Shown here: positions 51,592-60,200 of the stretch, one piece after another
Layout of the letters: the number at the start of each line of letters is the position of its first letter
How positions within the stretch are numbered: the first letter of the stretch is position 1
NCBI GenBank assembly: GCA_003674045.1
Contig: PENC01000004.1
Coordinates: 62,001 to 126,000 of the forward strand
DNA length: 64,000 bases
Reading direction: 5' to 3'
Origin: Streptomyces griseocarneus
GTDB lineage: Bacteria > Actinomycetota > Actinomycetes > Streptomycetales > Streptomycetaceae
Made by a program: the position numbers and the translations under genes
The notes under the pieces: generated by a model
Database searches by the model: none
What the model was told of the DNA's origin: nothing
Seen by the model: the letters and a program-made list of their open reading frames with translations, nothing else

Positions 51592-51613
51592 CTGGCCACA
51601 GGTTGGCCACGCG
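51592..51613 (+). other. Putative integrase arm-type sites, element 2 right
   Basis: Adjacent 11-mers CTGGCCACAGG and TTGGCCACGCG, 22 bp after the integrase stop. They match the pair at 36990-37011 near the other end of the element at 19 of 22 positions. Confidence 0.6.
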
Positions 51614-51763
51614 CTCCGACCGACGACGATCCCGAGTGGAACAACCTGGGACACATAGCAAGGCTCAGGGGCGGCCGCGATGCGCGACCGCCCCTGTCAC
51701 CTGCAAGTTCCATGACCGTGGAGAACGGGAACCAACCGCCGACGACAACCAGTGTGCGCCTCT

Positions 51764-51851
51764 ACGGTTTTCAAGACCGTTCCCTTAGGCCGCTCGGGCA
51801 ACTCTCCTCGCCCCACCCACCTGCGGCGGAGCGGGTACAGCCTACCGGGTG
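51764..51851 (-). other. attR: 5' portion of the split tRNA-Ser(UGA)
   Basis: This copy has the anticodon stem-loop, D-arm, acceptor 5' strand and upstream region, equal to 36882-36969 except for three bases. It lacks the tRNA 3' half, which sits 23 kb away at 28790-28854. To the right, unrelated chromosomal sequence begins. Confidence 0.9.
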
Positions 51852-51926
51852 CTCAATTGGCGTGGGCAGGCCCGGCCGAGGTCGGGGAGGGGGTGCGGGG
51901 CGGTGTGGGACGGTTGGTGGCTTCCG

Positions 51927-53567
51927 TCAGCGTTCGCGGTCGCCCTCGCGCTGGCCCAGGGTGATCTCCGTCGTCGCCTGCTTGCCGTCGCGGGTGTAGG
52001 TCACCTTGACCTTGTCGCCCGGGCGGTGGGTCCAGATCTCGCTGATCAGGGTGGCGCCGCTGTCGATCGTCGTGTCGTCCAGCTTGGTGATGACGTCGCC
52101 GGGCTTCAGGCCCGCCTTGTCGGCCGGGCCACCGGGGGTGATCGGGGGCGCGCTGCTGTCGCCGCTCGTGGCGATGCGGGCGCCGCTGCCGCTCTCCCGC
52201 GTGTTCAGCGTGGCGCTGATGACCGGGTAGATCGGCTTGCCCGTCTTGATCAGCTGGTCCGCGACGTTCTTGGCCTGCTTGATGGGGATCGCGAAGCCCA
52301 GGCCGATGCTGCCCGCCTGGCCTTGGCCGCCGCCGAAGCCGCCGCCGTTGTTGGCGGACTGGATCGCGGAGTTGATGCCGATGACCGCGCCCTGCGCGTT
52401 CAGCAGGGGGCCGCCCGAGTTGCCCGGGTTGATCGAGGCGTCCGTCTGGAGGGCGCTCATGTACGAGGCGTTGCCGCTGCCGCCGCCGTCGCTGGACGCC
52501 ACCGGGCGCTTCTTCGCGCTGATGATGCCCGTCGTGACCGTGCCCGACAGGCCGAAGGGCGCGCCGATCGCGATCGTCGCGTCACCGACCGCCGTCCGGT
52601 CGGAGTCCCCCAGCGGAATGGGGTTGAGGGTGGCGCCCGAGGGGTCCTTGAGCTTGATGACCGCGACGTCGTAGCCCTGCGCGCGGCCGACCACCTCGGC
52701 GTCGTACTGCTTGCCGTTGGAGAACGTCGCCGTGAGCTTGCCGCCGCCCTGCGCGGCCGACGCGACGACGTGGTTGTTGGTGAGGATGTGGCCCTGCTTG
52801 TCGTAGACGAAGCCGGTGCCCGTACCGCCCTCGCCGCCGCCGCTCTGCGCCTCGATGGTGACGACGCTCGGCAGCGCCTTGCTCGCGATGTCCGCCACCG
52901 AACCGGGCGTACGGCTCTCCACCTTCGGGTCACCGGTGGAGGAGAGGGTCGTGGACGTCTCGCTGTTCCGGTCGGCCGCCCAGTAGCCGATGCCGCCACC
53001 GATGCCGCCCGCGACGAGCGCCGCCGCCACGACGGCCGCGACGAGCCCGCCCGCGCGCTTGCGGGCCGGGGGATACGGCGTGGGCGCCCCCCATGCCGCG
53101 CCCACGCCGGTGGGACCGACGGGCCCCATGGGCCCGCCACCGTACGGCTGCGGGCCGGGCCCGCCACCGCCGTACCAGACTCCCTGCTGACCCGGATGTC
53201 CCTGCTGACCCGCGGCCGGGTCCGGTGCGCCCGCCACGCCCTGCACGCCCGGCTGCGCGAAGGCAGCGGTCGCCGGCTGCGGAGGCACGGGCGGGGCCTC
53301 GGGAGCGGCGACGGCCGGAGCGGCCGGGGCAGCCGGAGGGGCCGCGGACTCCTGGGGCGCGGCGTTCTTCTCCAGCTCGACCGCCGGGAGCTGCGCCGTC
53401 CCCTCGCCGGCGGCGGGGGCGGGAGCCGCGTCCGTCGCCCCGGCCGGTGCGGGCGGGGCGCTCGGTACGGCCGGAACGGGGGTCGCCGGCTCGGCCGCCG
53501 ACGCTCGCGGCGCCGCCTCCGGGCCGGGCGCGGACGGAACGGCGGCGCCCTCGTTCTCGGTGCTCAC
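51927..53567 (-). CDS. HtrA/DegP-type membrane-anchored serine protease with PDZ domain
   Basis: A 546-residue protein. A 165-residue Pro/Ala/Gly-rich cytoplasmic region precedes one membrane helix (GGLVAAVVAAALVAGGIGGG). The trypsin-like domain has the triad His (ILTNNHVVASAA), Asp (GYDVAVIKLKD) and Ser (INPGNSGGPLLN). A C-terminal PDZ domain follows (PGGPADKAGLKPGDVITKLD). It should act outside the membrane in protein quality control. It is divergent from the GDPD gene. Confidence 0.95.
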   Translation of the reverse strand: MSTENEGAAVPSAPGPEAAPRASAAEPATPVPAVPSAPPAPAGATDAAPAPAAGEGTAQLPAVELEKNAAPQESAAPPAAPAAPAVAAPEAPPVPPQPATAAFAQPGVQGVAGAPDPAAGQQGHPGQQGVWYGGGGPGPQPYGGGPMGPVGPTGVGAAWGAPTPYPPARKRAGGLVAAVVAAALVAGGIGGGIGYWAADRNSETSTTLSSTGDPKVESRTPGSVADIASKALPSVVTIEAQSGGGEGGTGTGFVYDKQGHILTNNHVVASAAQGGGKLTATFSNGKQYDAEVVGRAQGYDVAVIKLKDPSGATLNPIPLGDSDRTAVGDATIAIGAPFGLSGTVTTGIISAKKRPVASSDGGGSGNASYMSALQTDASINPGNSGGPLLNAQGAVIGINSAIQSANNGGGFGGGQGQAGSIGLGFAIPIKQAKNVADQLIKTGKPIYPVISATLNTRESGSGARIATSGDSSAPPITPGGPADKAGLKPGDVITKLDDTTIDSGATLISEIWTHRPGDKVKVTYTRDGKQATTEITLGQREGDRER

Positions 53568-53762
53568 AGCTCTCTCCTCATCACGTGCAACGTCGGATGC
53601 ACTTCAGTGTCGTGCGCGACCCCGGGCATGGCCAGGGTCGCAGTCGCGCGCCTGGACCATGAAGGGTGTCGTCACCAGCTTTTCCCATGGCCCGTCAGAC
53701 CACCGTAAGCGGAGCCTGTGCTCGCGGGGTCGCCCTTTATTCACTGACAAACAGAACAAAGG

Positions 53763-54629
53763 GTGCGCATGCGCGATCGAGTCGGGCGGTGGCACCATAA
53801 CGCGGTGACCTCTGCGCACCAGGCCCGGGACCTCCGTCCCGAGCGCCATCCGCTCGCCGTCATCGCCCACCGCGGAGCCTCCGAGGACGCTCCGGAACAC
53901 ACCCTGTCCGCCTACCGCAAAGCGATCGAGGACGGTGCCGACGCGCTGGAGTGCGACGTACGCCTCACGGCCGACGGCCACCTCGTCTGCGTCCACGACC
54001 GCCGCGTCAATCGCACCTCCAACGGCCGCGGCGCCGTCTCCTCCCTCGAACTGGCCGACCTCGCGACCCTCGACTTCGGCTCCTGGAAGGGCAAGGCCGC
54101 CGACCAGGAGGAGCCCGACACGGACGCCACCTCCGTCCTCACCCTGGAGCGGCTCCTGGAGCTCGTCGTGGACGCGGGCCGCCGCATCGAGCTGGCCGTC
54201 GAGACCAAGCACCCGACCCGGTGGGCCGGACAGGTCGAGACGAGACTGATCGGCCTGCTCGACCGCTTCGGACTCGCCCGGCCGCCCGCGGGCGAGCCCT
54301 CCCAGGTGCGGGTGATGAGCTTCTCGGCGCGCTCCCTCTACCGCGTGCACGCGGCCGCGCCCGACATCCCGACCGTCTATCTGATGCAGTTCCTCTCACC
54401 CCGCTACCGCGACGGACGGCTCCCCCAGGGCGTACGGATCGCGGGCCCGAGCATCCGGATCGTCCGCCGGGACCCCGGCTATGTGACCCGGGTGCACAAC
54501 GCCGGGCACACGGTGCACGTCTGGACGGTGAACGACCCCGTCGACGTCGAGCTGTGCGCCCGCGTCGGCGTCGACGCGGTGATCACCAACCGACCCAAAC
54601 AGGTGCTCTCGCAGCTCCGCCGCCCATAG
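53763..54629 (+). CDS. Glycerophosphodiester phosphodiesterase
   Basis: A roughly 288-residue GDPD-fold TIM barrel. The motif VIAHRGASEDAPEHTLSAYR contains the catalytic His and Glu, DALECDVRLTADGHLVCVHD the metal-binding Glu and Asp plus second His, and the barrel ends VHVWTVNDPVDVELCARVGV and DAVITNRP. It hydrolyses glycerophosphodiesters to glycerol-3-phosphate and an alcohol. No clear signal peptide is seen. Starts at 53763, 53769 or GTG 53805 are all possible; the fold needs only the last. Confidence 0.92.
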   Translation: MRMRDRVGRWHHNAVTSAHQARDLRPERHPLAVIAHRGASEDAPEHTLSAYRKAIEDGADALECDVRLTADGHLVCVHDRRVNRTSNGRGAVSSLELADLATLDFGSWKGKAADQEEPDTDATSVLTLERLLELVVDAGRRIELAVETKHPTRWAGQVETRLIGLLDRFGLARPPAGEPSQVRVMSFSARSLYRVHAAAPDIPTVYLMQFLSPRYRDGRLPQGVRIAGPSIRIVRRDPGYVTRVHNAGHTVHVWTVNDPVDVELCARVGVDAVITNRPKQVLSQLRRP

Positions 54630-54768
54630 CTCCATTACAAGGTGTGCACCGGCGCGTTCGCAGCGTGTTCGACGAAGGTGAGTGCCCCACCGTCTCCGGG
54701 ATGGCCGGTTTCCGGTCCAGTCCATTGGGGCATCCATCCCCTGACGTGGGGCAAAGGAGGTCTCGGGG

Positions 54769-55296
54769 GTGGCGTTGGTGGTGGCACAGGAGGTGCCCAC
54801 GTCGTCGATCATGGCCGTACCCCATGGTCCAGCCGGTGTGGGCCAGGCAAGACACCGGATGCGTGAGGATCTGCGCATCAGCGGGGTGGCGGATTCGGTC
54901 ATCGACGACGCCGTACTGATCCTTTCGGAACTGCTCAGCAACGCGTACCGGCACGGACGCCCGCTGAGCCCGGCGAACGGCGACAGAGACGGGGAGACTG
55001 ACGGGGGGATTCGAGCCGCCTGGAGAGTGGACACGCACGGCAGGCTCACGGTCGAGGTCACGGACGGGGGCGGCCCGACCCGGCCACTTCCGGCCACACC
55101 TTCGGTGACCGCGCGCGGGGGCCGCGGCCTGAACATCATCAGCGCCCTCTCCCAGGACTGGGGCGTACGGGACGCCGGCGGCGAGGTGACCGTATGGGCC
55201 GCGCTGTCGGCCCGCGACGGCTTCACCTCACGGATCGAGCTGGCGCCGGCACCGTCCGAGATGACGGCATTCACAGATATCGACGAGCTGGCATAA
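54769..55296 (+). CDS. RsbW-like ATP-binding (HATPase_c) protein
   Basis: A 175-residue GHKL ATPase of the anti-sigma-factor/serine-kinase type. The N box is LILSELLSNAYRHGRPLSP, the G1 box LTVEVTDGGG and the G2 box GGRGLNIISALSQDWGV. AAGGAGG lies 8 bp before the GTG. Streptomyces has dozens of such proteins, many with unknown partners. No sigma or antagonist gene is adjacent. Confidence 0.9.
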   Translation: MALVVAQEVPTSSIMAVPHGPAGVGQARHRMREDLRISGVADSVIDDAVLILSELLSNAYRHGRPLSPANGDRDGETDGGIRAAWRVDTHGRLTVEVTDGGGPTRPLPATPSVTARGGRGLNIISALSQDWGVRDAGGEVTVWAALSARDGFTSRIELAPAPSEMTAFTDIDELA

Positions 55297-55814
55297 CGAC
55301 GATGCGACGCGCGTAGACCGCGCGTACGCCCGGCACGGCTGGTGCGCCCTGTGGCACGGCCCACGGCACCCCACCACCAGTCCGTCCCCTCCGCGTCTCG
55401 TCGGCGACCCGTTTTTCATTTCCCGGGGCTCCGCCCCGGGCGGAACGCATGCCCACAACCGAGGTGACGGGATCCTTACCGCGACGCCGGGCGCCCCGTC
55501 AGGGGCGCGGGGAACTGCGCGACAAGCCACGACGGGCCCGCAGCCGCACGCGAAGCGCAGAAGGCACCCCCATAGGCGCCGCGCAGTGACCCGCAGCCGC
55601 GCGCCGGGCACAGGCTGCAGCCCAGTGGGCGCACCCCGACACCAACCCGCAGCCGCACACCGCGCGCAAGAGACACCCCCGCAGGCGCGACCCAAAAACA
55701 AAGCCGCACCCGAGCGCCGAAGCCCGGGGCGCAGCCCCGCTAGGCTCGCCGCACACGAACCGCACCCCAGCCCGCCCGAAAAAGAACCGCATCCCACCGG
55801 GAGAACCGCACGCC
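55297..55814 (+). repeat. Repeat-filled intergenic region
   Basis: No gene is seen in 518 bp. Bases 55436-55560 are a copy of the composite repeat also at 104-235 (GCGGAACGC, CCCACAACCG, then GGGGCGCGGGGAACTGCGCG). From 55570 to 55700 degraded pieces (GACCCGCAGCCGCGCGCC and similar) recur several times. Confidence 0.75.
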
Positions 55815-56783
55815 ATGGCCAAGAAGCGCCGCCCCCAGACCAAGGCCGCCACGCCGCAGGCCACCGACGGCTCGATCCCCGTCGTCGGCGCCCGCGAGCC
55901 CTGCCCGTGCAACTCGGGGCGCCGCTACAAGGCCTGTCACGGCCGCGAGGCCGCGCACGCCGTGGCCGAGCTCGTGCAGCGCCCCTTCGAGGGCCTGCCG
56001 AACGAGGCCGACTGGGTCGCGTTCCGCGAGCTCGTGCCCGCCGCGACCGTGGAGCTCACTCTCAAGGACGGGCTGCCCGAGGGCGTGCCGTCGGTGACGC
56101 TGGCCACCGTGCTGCCCATGGCCTGGCCCGCCCTGCGCCGCGACAACGGCGCGGTGCTGCTGGGGCTCCAGAACGACACCTCCTCCGGCGACATCAGCCG
56201 CGACCTGGCCGACACCCTCTTGCGCGCCCTGAAGGCCGAGCCGGGCACCCCCGTGGCCGCCGAGCGCGTCGGCACCGACGGGCCGCGCCTGCAGGACCTG
56301 CTGGCCGCGGAGGGCCCGTTCGAGCCCGCCGTGCACACGGGCTTCGAGTTCTGGGTCGAGAACGCCGAGAACGCGACCGGCGAGGTCGCCGCCTCCCTGG
56401 ACCGGGCCAACGCCGCCGCGATCCCGACCGTCCGGCTGGACGGCGTCGACGCCGCGTACTGGTGCGAGACGCCGGAGAAGAACCACCTGCGCTGGGTCAT
56501 GCCCCACCCGGAGGAGAAGCTGCTGGACGCCCTGGCCCGGCTGTACGTGGCGGGCATGGCCTCCCTCGGCGAAGGAACACGCCTGGTGGGCTCGTTCCGG
56601 GCGCACGGGCTGACCGTGCCCGTGTGGGACCTGCCGAGCACGATGCGCGCGGAGGACGTCGAGAAGCCCGCCGCGGCCTTCGCGGAGCGGCTGACGGCCG
56701 CGCTGGCGGACGAGACGCCGCTGACGGCCGACGAGCGGCGTGCGCGCGGCGGCCTCACCAGCCGTCAGATCACCCTCCACTGA
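55815..56783 (+). CDS. DUF5926 protein with SEC-C zinc motif
   Basis: A 322-residue protein. A Lys-rich start leads to a SEC-C zinc motif (EPCPCNSGRRYKACHG, about residues 28-43) as found at the SecA C-terminus, then a conserved actinobacterial domain (RPFEGLPNEADWVAFRELVP; WCETPEKNHLRWVMPHPEEK; LVGSFRAHGLTVPVWDLP). The function is unknown; the SEC-C motif suggests zinc and perhaps ribosome or SecB-like contacts. Confidence 0.88.
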   Translation: MAKKRRPQTKAATPQATDGSIPVVGAREPCPCNSGRRYKACHGREAAHAVAELVQRPFEGLPNEADWVAFRELVPAATVELTLKDGLPEGVPSVTLATVLPMAWPALRRDNGAVLLGLQNDTSSGDISRDLADTLLRALKAEPGTPVAAERVGTDGPRLQDLLAAEGPFEPAVHTGFEFWVENAENATGEVAASLDRANAAAIPTVRLDGVDAAYWCETPEKNHLRWVMPHPEEKLLDALARLYVAGMASLGEGTRLVGSFRAHGLTVPVWDLPSTMRAEDVEKPAAAFAERLTAALADETPLTADERRARGGLTSRQITLH

Positions 56784-57533
56784 CGGCCCTCCGGCACGGC
56801 CGGAGCACCCACTCCTCGGGCGGAGGCGCGGACGACGCGCCTCCGCCCGGGTCTTCCCTCCCGCCCCGGAGCCGGCCCCGAATCTCCAGAGCGGAACGAG
56901 GGCGGCCGGAAGCGGGCTCCGCCGACCGGCCCCATGTGCGCGCCCCCTGTGCGCCCCACGAGCCGACGCATGCAATCGGTCTGCGCCCCCATCCGTCATC
57001 CGGCTGCGTCCGCCTCCGCCCGTCCGTCCACCCGGGCGTCGGCCCATCGGGCCCCTCGGAACCGGCACGATCGGCGGAACCAGGCGCGGAGGGGGGCATT
57101 CCGGGCCCCCGATGGCGTCATTTGCGTGACTCCCGTCACAACTCCCGCTGTCAGACCGGAAATACGCGTCCGGAAATCCACGATCGAATTTGCGAACGGC
57201 CGATCTCTTGTTACCGTTCTAGGAGCCCGGTCGCTGGTGCATCCCCCGTCGCCAGCGACCGGGCGTTTCCATGCCCGCGTCCGGCCGCCCGCACCGCGCT
57301 GCCGACGCACGATCCGCGCCCGGCCCGCGACCGGCACAGCCCGTCGCCCGCGCCCCGCACCGAACCGCCGGCCGCGCACATGCCCGGGCACTCGGGCTCC
57401 CGCGGCCGACCACCGCCCGGCCCGCCCCACGCCTGTGGCACGCACACGCCGCGGCCTCGTGCGCGCCCCCGGCCCCGTACGCCCTCCGAGCCGCGTCCCG
57501 AGGCACTGTGCTGCCCGGCGCCGCGCACCGCGC
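56784..57533. other. Intergenic region with a strong hairpin
   Basis: No convincing gene is seen in 750 bp. A 13-bp perfect stem (GCCCGGTCGCTGG and its complement, loop of 14) lies at 57225-57264, followed by GTTTCC. Upstream, TTGCGA (57190) and TACCGT (57212) with a 16-bp spacer look like a housekeeping promoter, so a very short RNA or a terminator is possible. Confidence 0.4.
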
Positions 57534-58247
57534 CTAATCCGCCGGGCCCCCTGGCGAGTTGCTGCCGGAGCGCAGAAGGAGCTTGCCGTCCGGTGCGGCG
57601 ACCTCCGTCACCGCCGAGTACGCGTCGAGCGCCCGCCGGTCGTGCGCCGCCTCGGCGTGCGGCGTCTCGCAGCTGCCGGGGTCGTCCGAGGGGCCCGTCT
57701 GGCAGCGCACTTCGACCGTCCGGCCGTCGGGCTCCATGAGGGTGAGTACGGCCGTCAGCGGGCCGCCTGTGGCGTTGCGGAAGTACGTACGCCCCCATGT
57801 GTCGGCGCCCTGCCGCAGGACGCACGTCTGGGCCTCCACGCCCTCGGGGGCGGCGAGTTCAGGACCGCAGCGCGCGGAGTCCCGCACACCGGTCCCACCG
57901 AGCCTCCTGGAATCGGAACTTCCGTCTCCGTCGAGGACCGCGGGCGCGTCCGAGGGCAGGCCGCCGCCCGCCCCGTTCCTCGCGCCGTCGGGGACCTGCG
58001 AACCCTCCGAGGAACGTCCCGCGGCGAGCGCGGCCGACGGCCCCGCGCCCCCGGACCGGCCGCCGTCACCGGGAAAACCCGTGGCCCGGCGCGGGGACTT
58101 CTCCGTCCGGGCGGGTCCCGCCGTGGCCGCGGCCAGCGGCAGCACCACGGCCAGGGCGACCGCACTCGCGAGCGCGATCATCCGCAGATTGGCCGCCCGC
58201 TGCTGAGACGCACTGGGCTCTCCGGGCACACCGGACGGACGCTCCAT
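57534..58247 (-). CDS. Secreted or membrane-anchored protein of unknown function
   Basis: A 237-residue protein. One hydrophobic helix (LRMIALASAVALAVVLPLAA, about 22-42) precedes a low-complexity Gly/Ser/Ala stretch and a C-terminal domain with four Cys (ARCGPELAAPEGVEAQTCVL; AVLTLMEPDGRTVEVRCQTG; SCETPHAEAAHDRRALDAYS). AGGTGG lies 5 bp before the ATG at 58247. The domain is beta-rich and unrecognised, probably outside the membrane. Confidence 0.8.
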   Translation of the reverse strand: MERPSGVPGEPSASQQRAANLRMIALASAVALAVVLPLAAATAGPARTEKSPRRATGFPGDGGRSGGAGPSAALAAGRSSEGSQVPDGARNGAGGGLPSDAPAVLDGDGSSDSRRLGGTGVRDSARCGPELAAPEGVEAQTCVLRQGADTWGRTYFRNATGGPLTAVLTLMEPDGRTVEVRCQTGPSDDPGSCETPHAEAAHDRRALDAYSAVTEVAAPDGKLLLRSGSNSPGGPAD

Positions 58248-58592
58248 AAGGACCACCTGCTGACTCGCCGCGAACGCTGGAGGCGCGGGGACGGCTTCCG
58301 ACACCCCGCCGGACCGACGGCGCCCGGTGACAACGTCCGGCGCAGGCCAGTCCTCACACCTGAACATAGCGGGCAGGACGTCCTCCTCCGGGCGGCGGCG
58401 CGGTGGTTGCCACCGTTCTCCGACCGGCTTGCACCCGTAAGAGTGAGAGCGCGTGCGTCTCCCGTCCGTACGCGCTCCCGTGCTTCCCCGTGACCGGCGA
58501 CCCGCGACGGCCACCGCTTCCCCGTTCTCCCCGTACGGCCTTCTCCCCGTCCGGCCCGCGCGGCGCTCACGGCCGCGGAGCCCCCTGCCGCG
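58248..58592. other. Intergenic region, no gene seen
   Basis: A 345-bp stretch between two minus-strand genes. No start with a ribosome site, no repeat and no strong hairpin is evident. It likely contains the promoter of the secreted-protein gene. Confidence 0.5.
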
Positions 58593-59372
58593 TCAGTACG
58601 CGAGCCTGCTGCCGCCCCCGGGCGTGCCCGCGCTCTCCGCGACGAGGACGTCGAGCACCGTGGCGATGTCGGGCAGCCACGGCCGGGCGTCCGCGGCCGG
58701 ACGGCTCCGGTCCGCCTTGTTCCCCCTGACGGCGTTCCCCCTGCCGGCCTTCGCCGGCTTCCCCGCCTTGCCCGTCTTCTCCGGCGAGGCCGGTGCGGCG
58801 GGCTGCGGCGCCCGCTCCCAGCGCACCCGGCCCGCCCCCGTGGGCGACGGCGGCAGCGCCACGTAACCGCCCTCCCCGTGGAAGCGCAGCGAACCGGGCA
58901 CCCAGTCCTGGCTGTGCAGCAGCTCGCCGAGGACCTCCAGCGAGTAGGGCGCGACCAGCAGGGCCCAGCGTGCGGGGGTGGCGACCACGGGCCCGAGGCG
59001 GACGCCCGCCCGGTCGAGGGCCACCAGGGAGCGCGCCGCGGCCACGGCGGGCAGGCTCACCGCGCAGGGCGCGCGGCCGCCCGTGGCCAGGATGACCGGG
59101 GCGTCAGGACGGTTGGTCCACCACCAGCGGACCATCCGGGCGTCCGTCGTCGCGGCCAGCAGCCCGGGGTCGAACGGGTGGGCGCCGGGGGCAGCGCAGT
59201 CGGGGTGCGGGCACGCGCATTCGCGCTCGCGACCGCCGCCCGCCCGCAGCCCCACGCCCGGGAGCACGGGCCACTGCCATTCCGTGGCGCAGGCCAGCGC
59301 GGCAGTGAGCCCCGCGGACCGACCGGCCCGCCGGAGCGAGAGCTTGCGTCGCCTTCCGAGGATCTCGCGCAT
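58593..59372 (-). CDS. Bifunctional DNA primase/polymerase-like (Prim-Pol N-terminal) protein
   Basis: A 259-residue protein. It resembles the N-terminal Prim-Pol domain: LTAALACATEWQWPVLPGVG, RERECACPHPDCAAPGAHPF (a Cys-rich insert common in the Streptomyces version), then MVRWWWTNRPDAPVILATGG. The usual helicase part is missing and the C-terminus is a Lys/Ala-rich linker plus tail. The catalytic acidic pair is not obvious, so it may be non-enzymatic. The ATG at 59372 has GGAAAGGA upstream. Confidence 0.78.
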   Translation of the reverse strand: MREILGRRRKLSLRRAGRSAGLTAALACATEWQWPVLPGVGLRAGGGRERECACPHPDCAAPGAHPFDPGLLAATTDARMVRWWWTNRPDAPVILATGGRAPCAVSLPAVAAARSLVALDRAGVRLGPVVATPARWALLVAPYSLEVLGELLHSQDWVPGSLRFHGEGGYVALPPSPTGAGRVRWERAPQPAAPASPEKTGKAGKPAKAGRGNAVRGNKADRSRPAADARPWLPDIATVLDVLVAESAGTPGGGSRLAY

Positions 59373-60074
59373 GAGCGCTCGTTCCTTTCCGTGAACGCCT
59401 GAGTCGGAGCCCCTGCCGGTGAACAGGAGCCGTATCGCACTGCTTGGTACTTCTCTGAACTGCGGTAACTGGCTGGTCTTGCGGACACTGCACACAAACT
59501 GCCGGATGTACGGGCGGTGCGGACTGCGTGGCATTGCGATGGCACTGCATGGGTGCTGCTGACCTACGGCCGACCTACATGGCACTACGGCCCGGCAGCG
59601 CGCGCTGCTCAACACGCCGTGGCTCTTCCGAGGCCGGTACACCACGTGGATCAAAAGTCACTGCATGTACAACGCAGCGCATCACGCCACGGGCGGAGCG
59701 TGAAACGTGGCGGGGGGTGGCGCACCTATGGCGCTTTGCCGAGCCTGTACGCCTGTCCGTCCGCTGGCACGGGTCTTCCCACGCCCTCGGGGGCGGGCGC
59801 GGCCTCGCCGGGGAAGACGCCCGGGCCCGCCACGAAGTTCCGGGGCGGCCCCAACTGGCCCTGTCCTTCTCCGAGTACGTACCCACCGGGGTGGATATGA
59901 CGCGCTGTCGAACAACGCCAGTCGACCTCAAATCCATGCCCCCGGGACCTTTTTCCGGCCAACTTTGAAACCCCATAGACACCACCAATCCCACCGGCCC
60001 GATGCTGGACATCGGCTTGCCCGGGCGTGTACATGTGGAGCACTGATAGCGCGCAACACGACAGGGGGTTTGCG
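59373..60074. promoter_or_regulatory. Long divergent intergenic region
   Basis: About 700 bp between the Prim-Pol and phosphatase genes. The GC content falls in places, and direct TGGCA-type words are scattered around 59530-59590, but no clean repeat emerges. The region should contain both promoters. No RNA gene is recognised. Confidence 0.4.
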
Positions 60075-60200
60075 ATGCTATTGACGAAAAAGCACAGGCC
60101 AACCAGCAGGTCACCACGGTTCGGCGAGCTGCCGCGCGAGCCGTTCCGAGCCCCTGCCCGCCGCTTTCCGGCGCGGTCCGCACCGGGCAGACGGCCATGA
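60075..60200 (+). CDS. 41-residue upstream ORF overlapping the phosphatase start
   Basis: ATG at 60075, six bases after AGGGGG. The basic peptide (MLLTKKHRPTSRSPRFGELP, then an Arg/Pro-rich end) stops at TGA 60198-60200, overlapping the phosphatase ATG (ATGA). Overlap and ribosome site support translation. It could be a leader peptide that couples expression of the phosphatase. Confidence 0.45.
   Translation: MLLTKKHRPTSRSPRFGELPREPFRAPARRFPARSAPGRRP

Larger units (their letters stand above)
36898..51779 (+). mobile_element. Element 2: integrative (AICE-like) element in tRNA-Ser(UGA)
   Basis: A 14.9-kb element between direct tRNA cores at 36882-36897 and 51764-51779. Gene order from the right end is integrase, excisionase, several small proteins, FtsK/SpoIIIE-type transfer ATPase, then GntR regulators and cargo (GT2, FkbM, zinc-finger protein, secreted protein, membrane/regulator pair). 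This is the plan of actinomycete integrative and conjugative elements such as pSAM2, except that I recognise no replication initiator (RepSA, RepAM or primase-polymerase type). Integrase arm-type repeats lie near both ends. Confidence 0.88.

Noticed and set aside
51764..51851. Third tRNA-Ser gene
   Set aside because: Only the 5' part and upstream region remain; there is no T-arm or acceptor 3' strand.
58593..59372. Replication initiator of a mobile element
   Set aside because: Although Prim-Pol-like, it lies well outside the attachment sites among chromosomal genes, so it is not part of the island.
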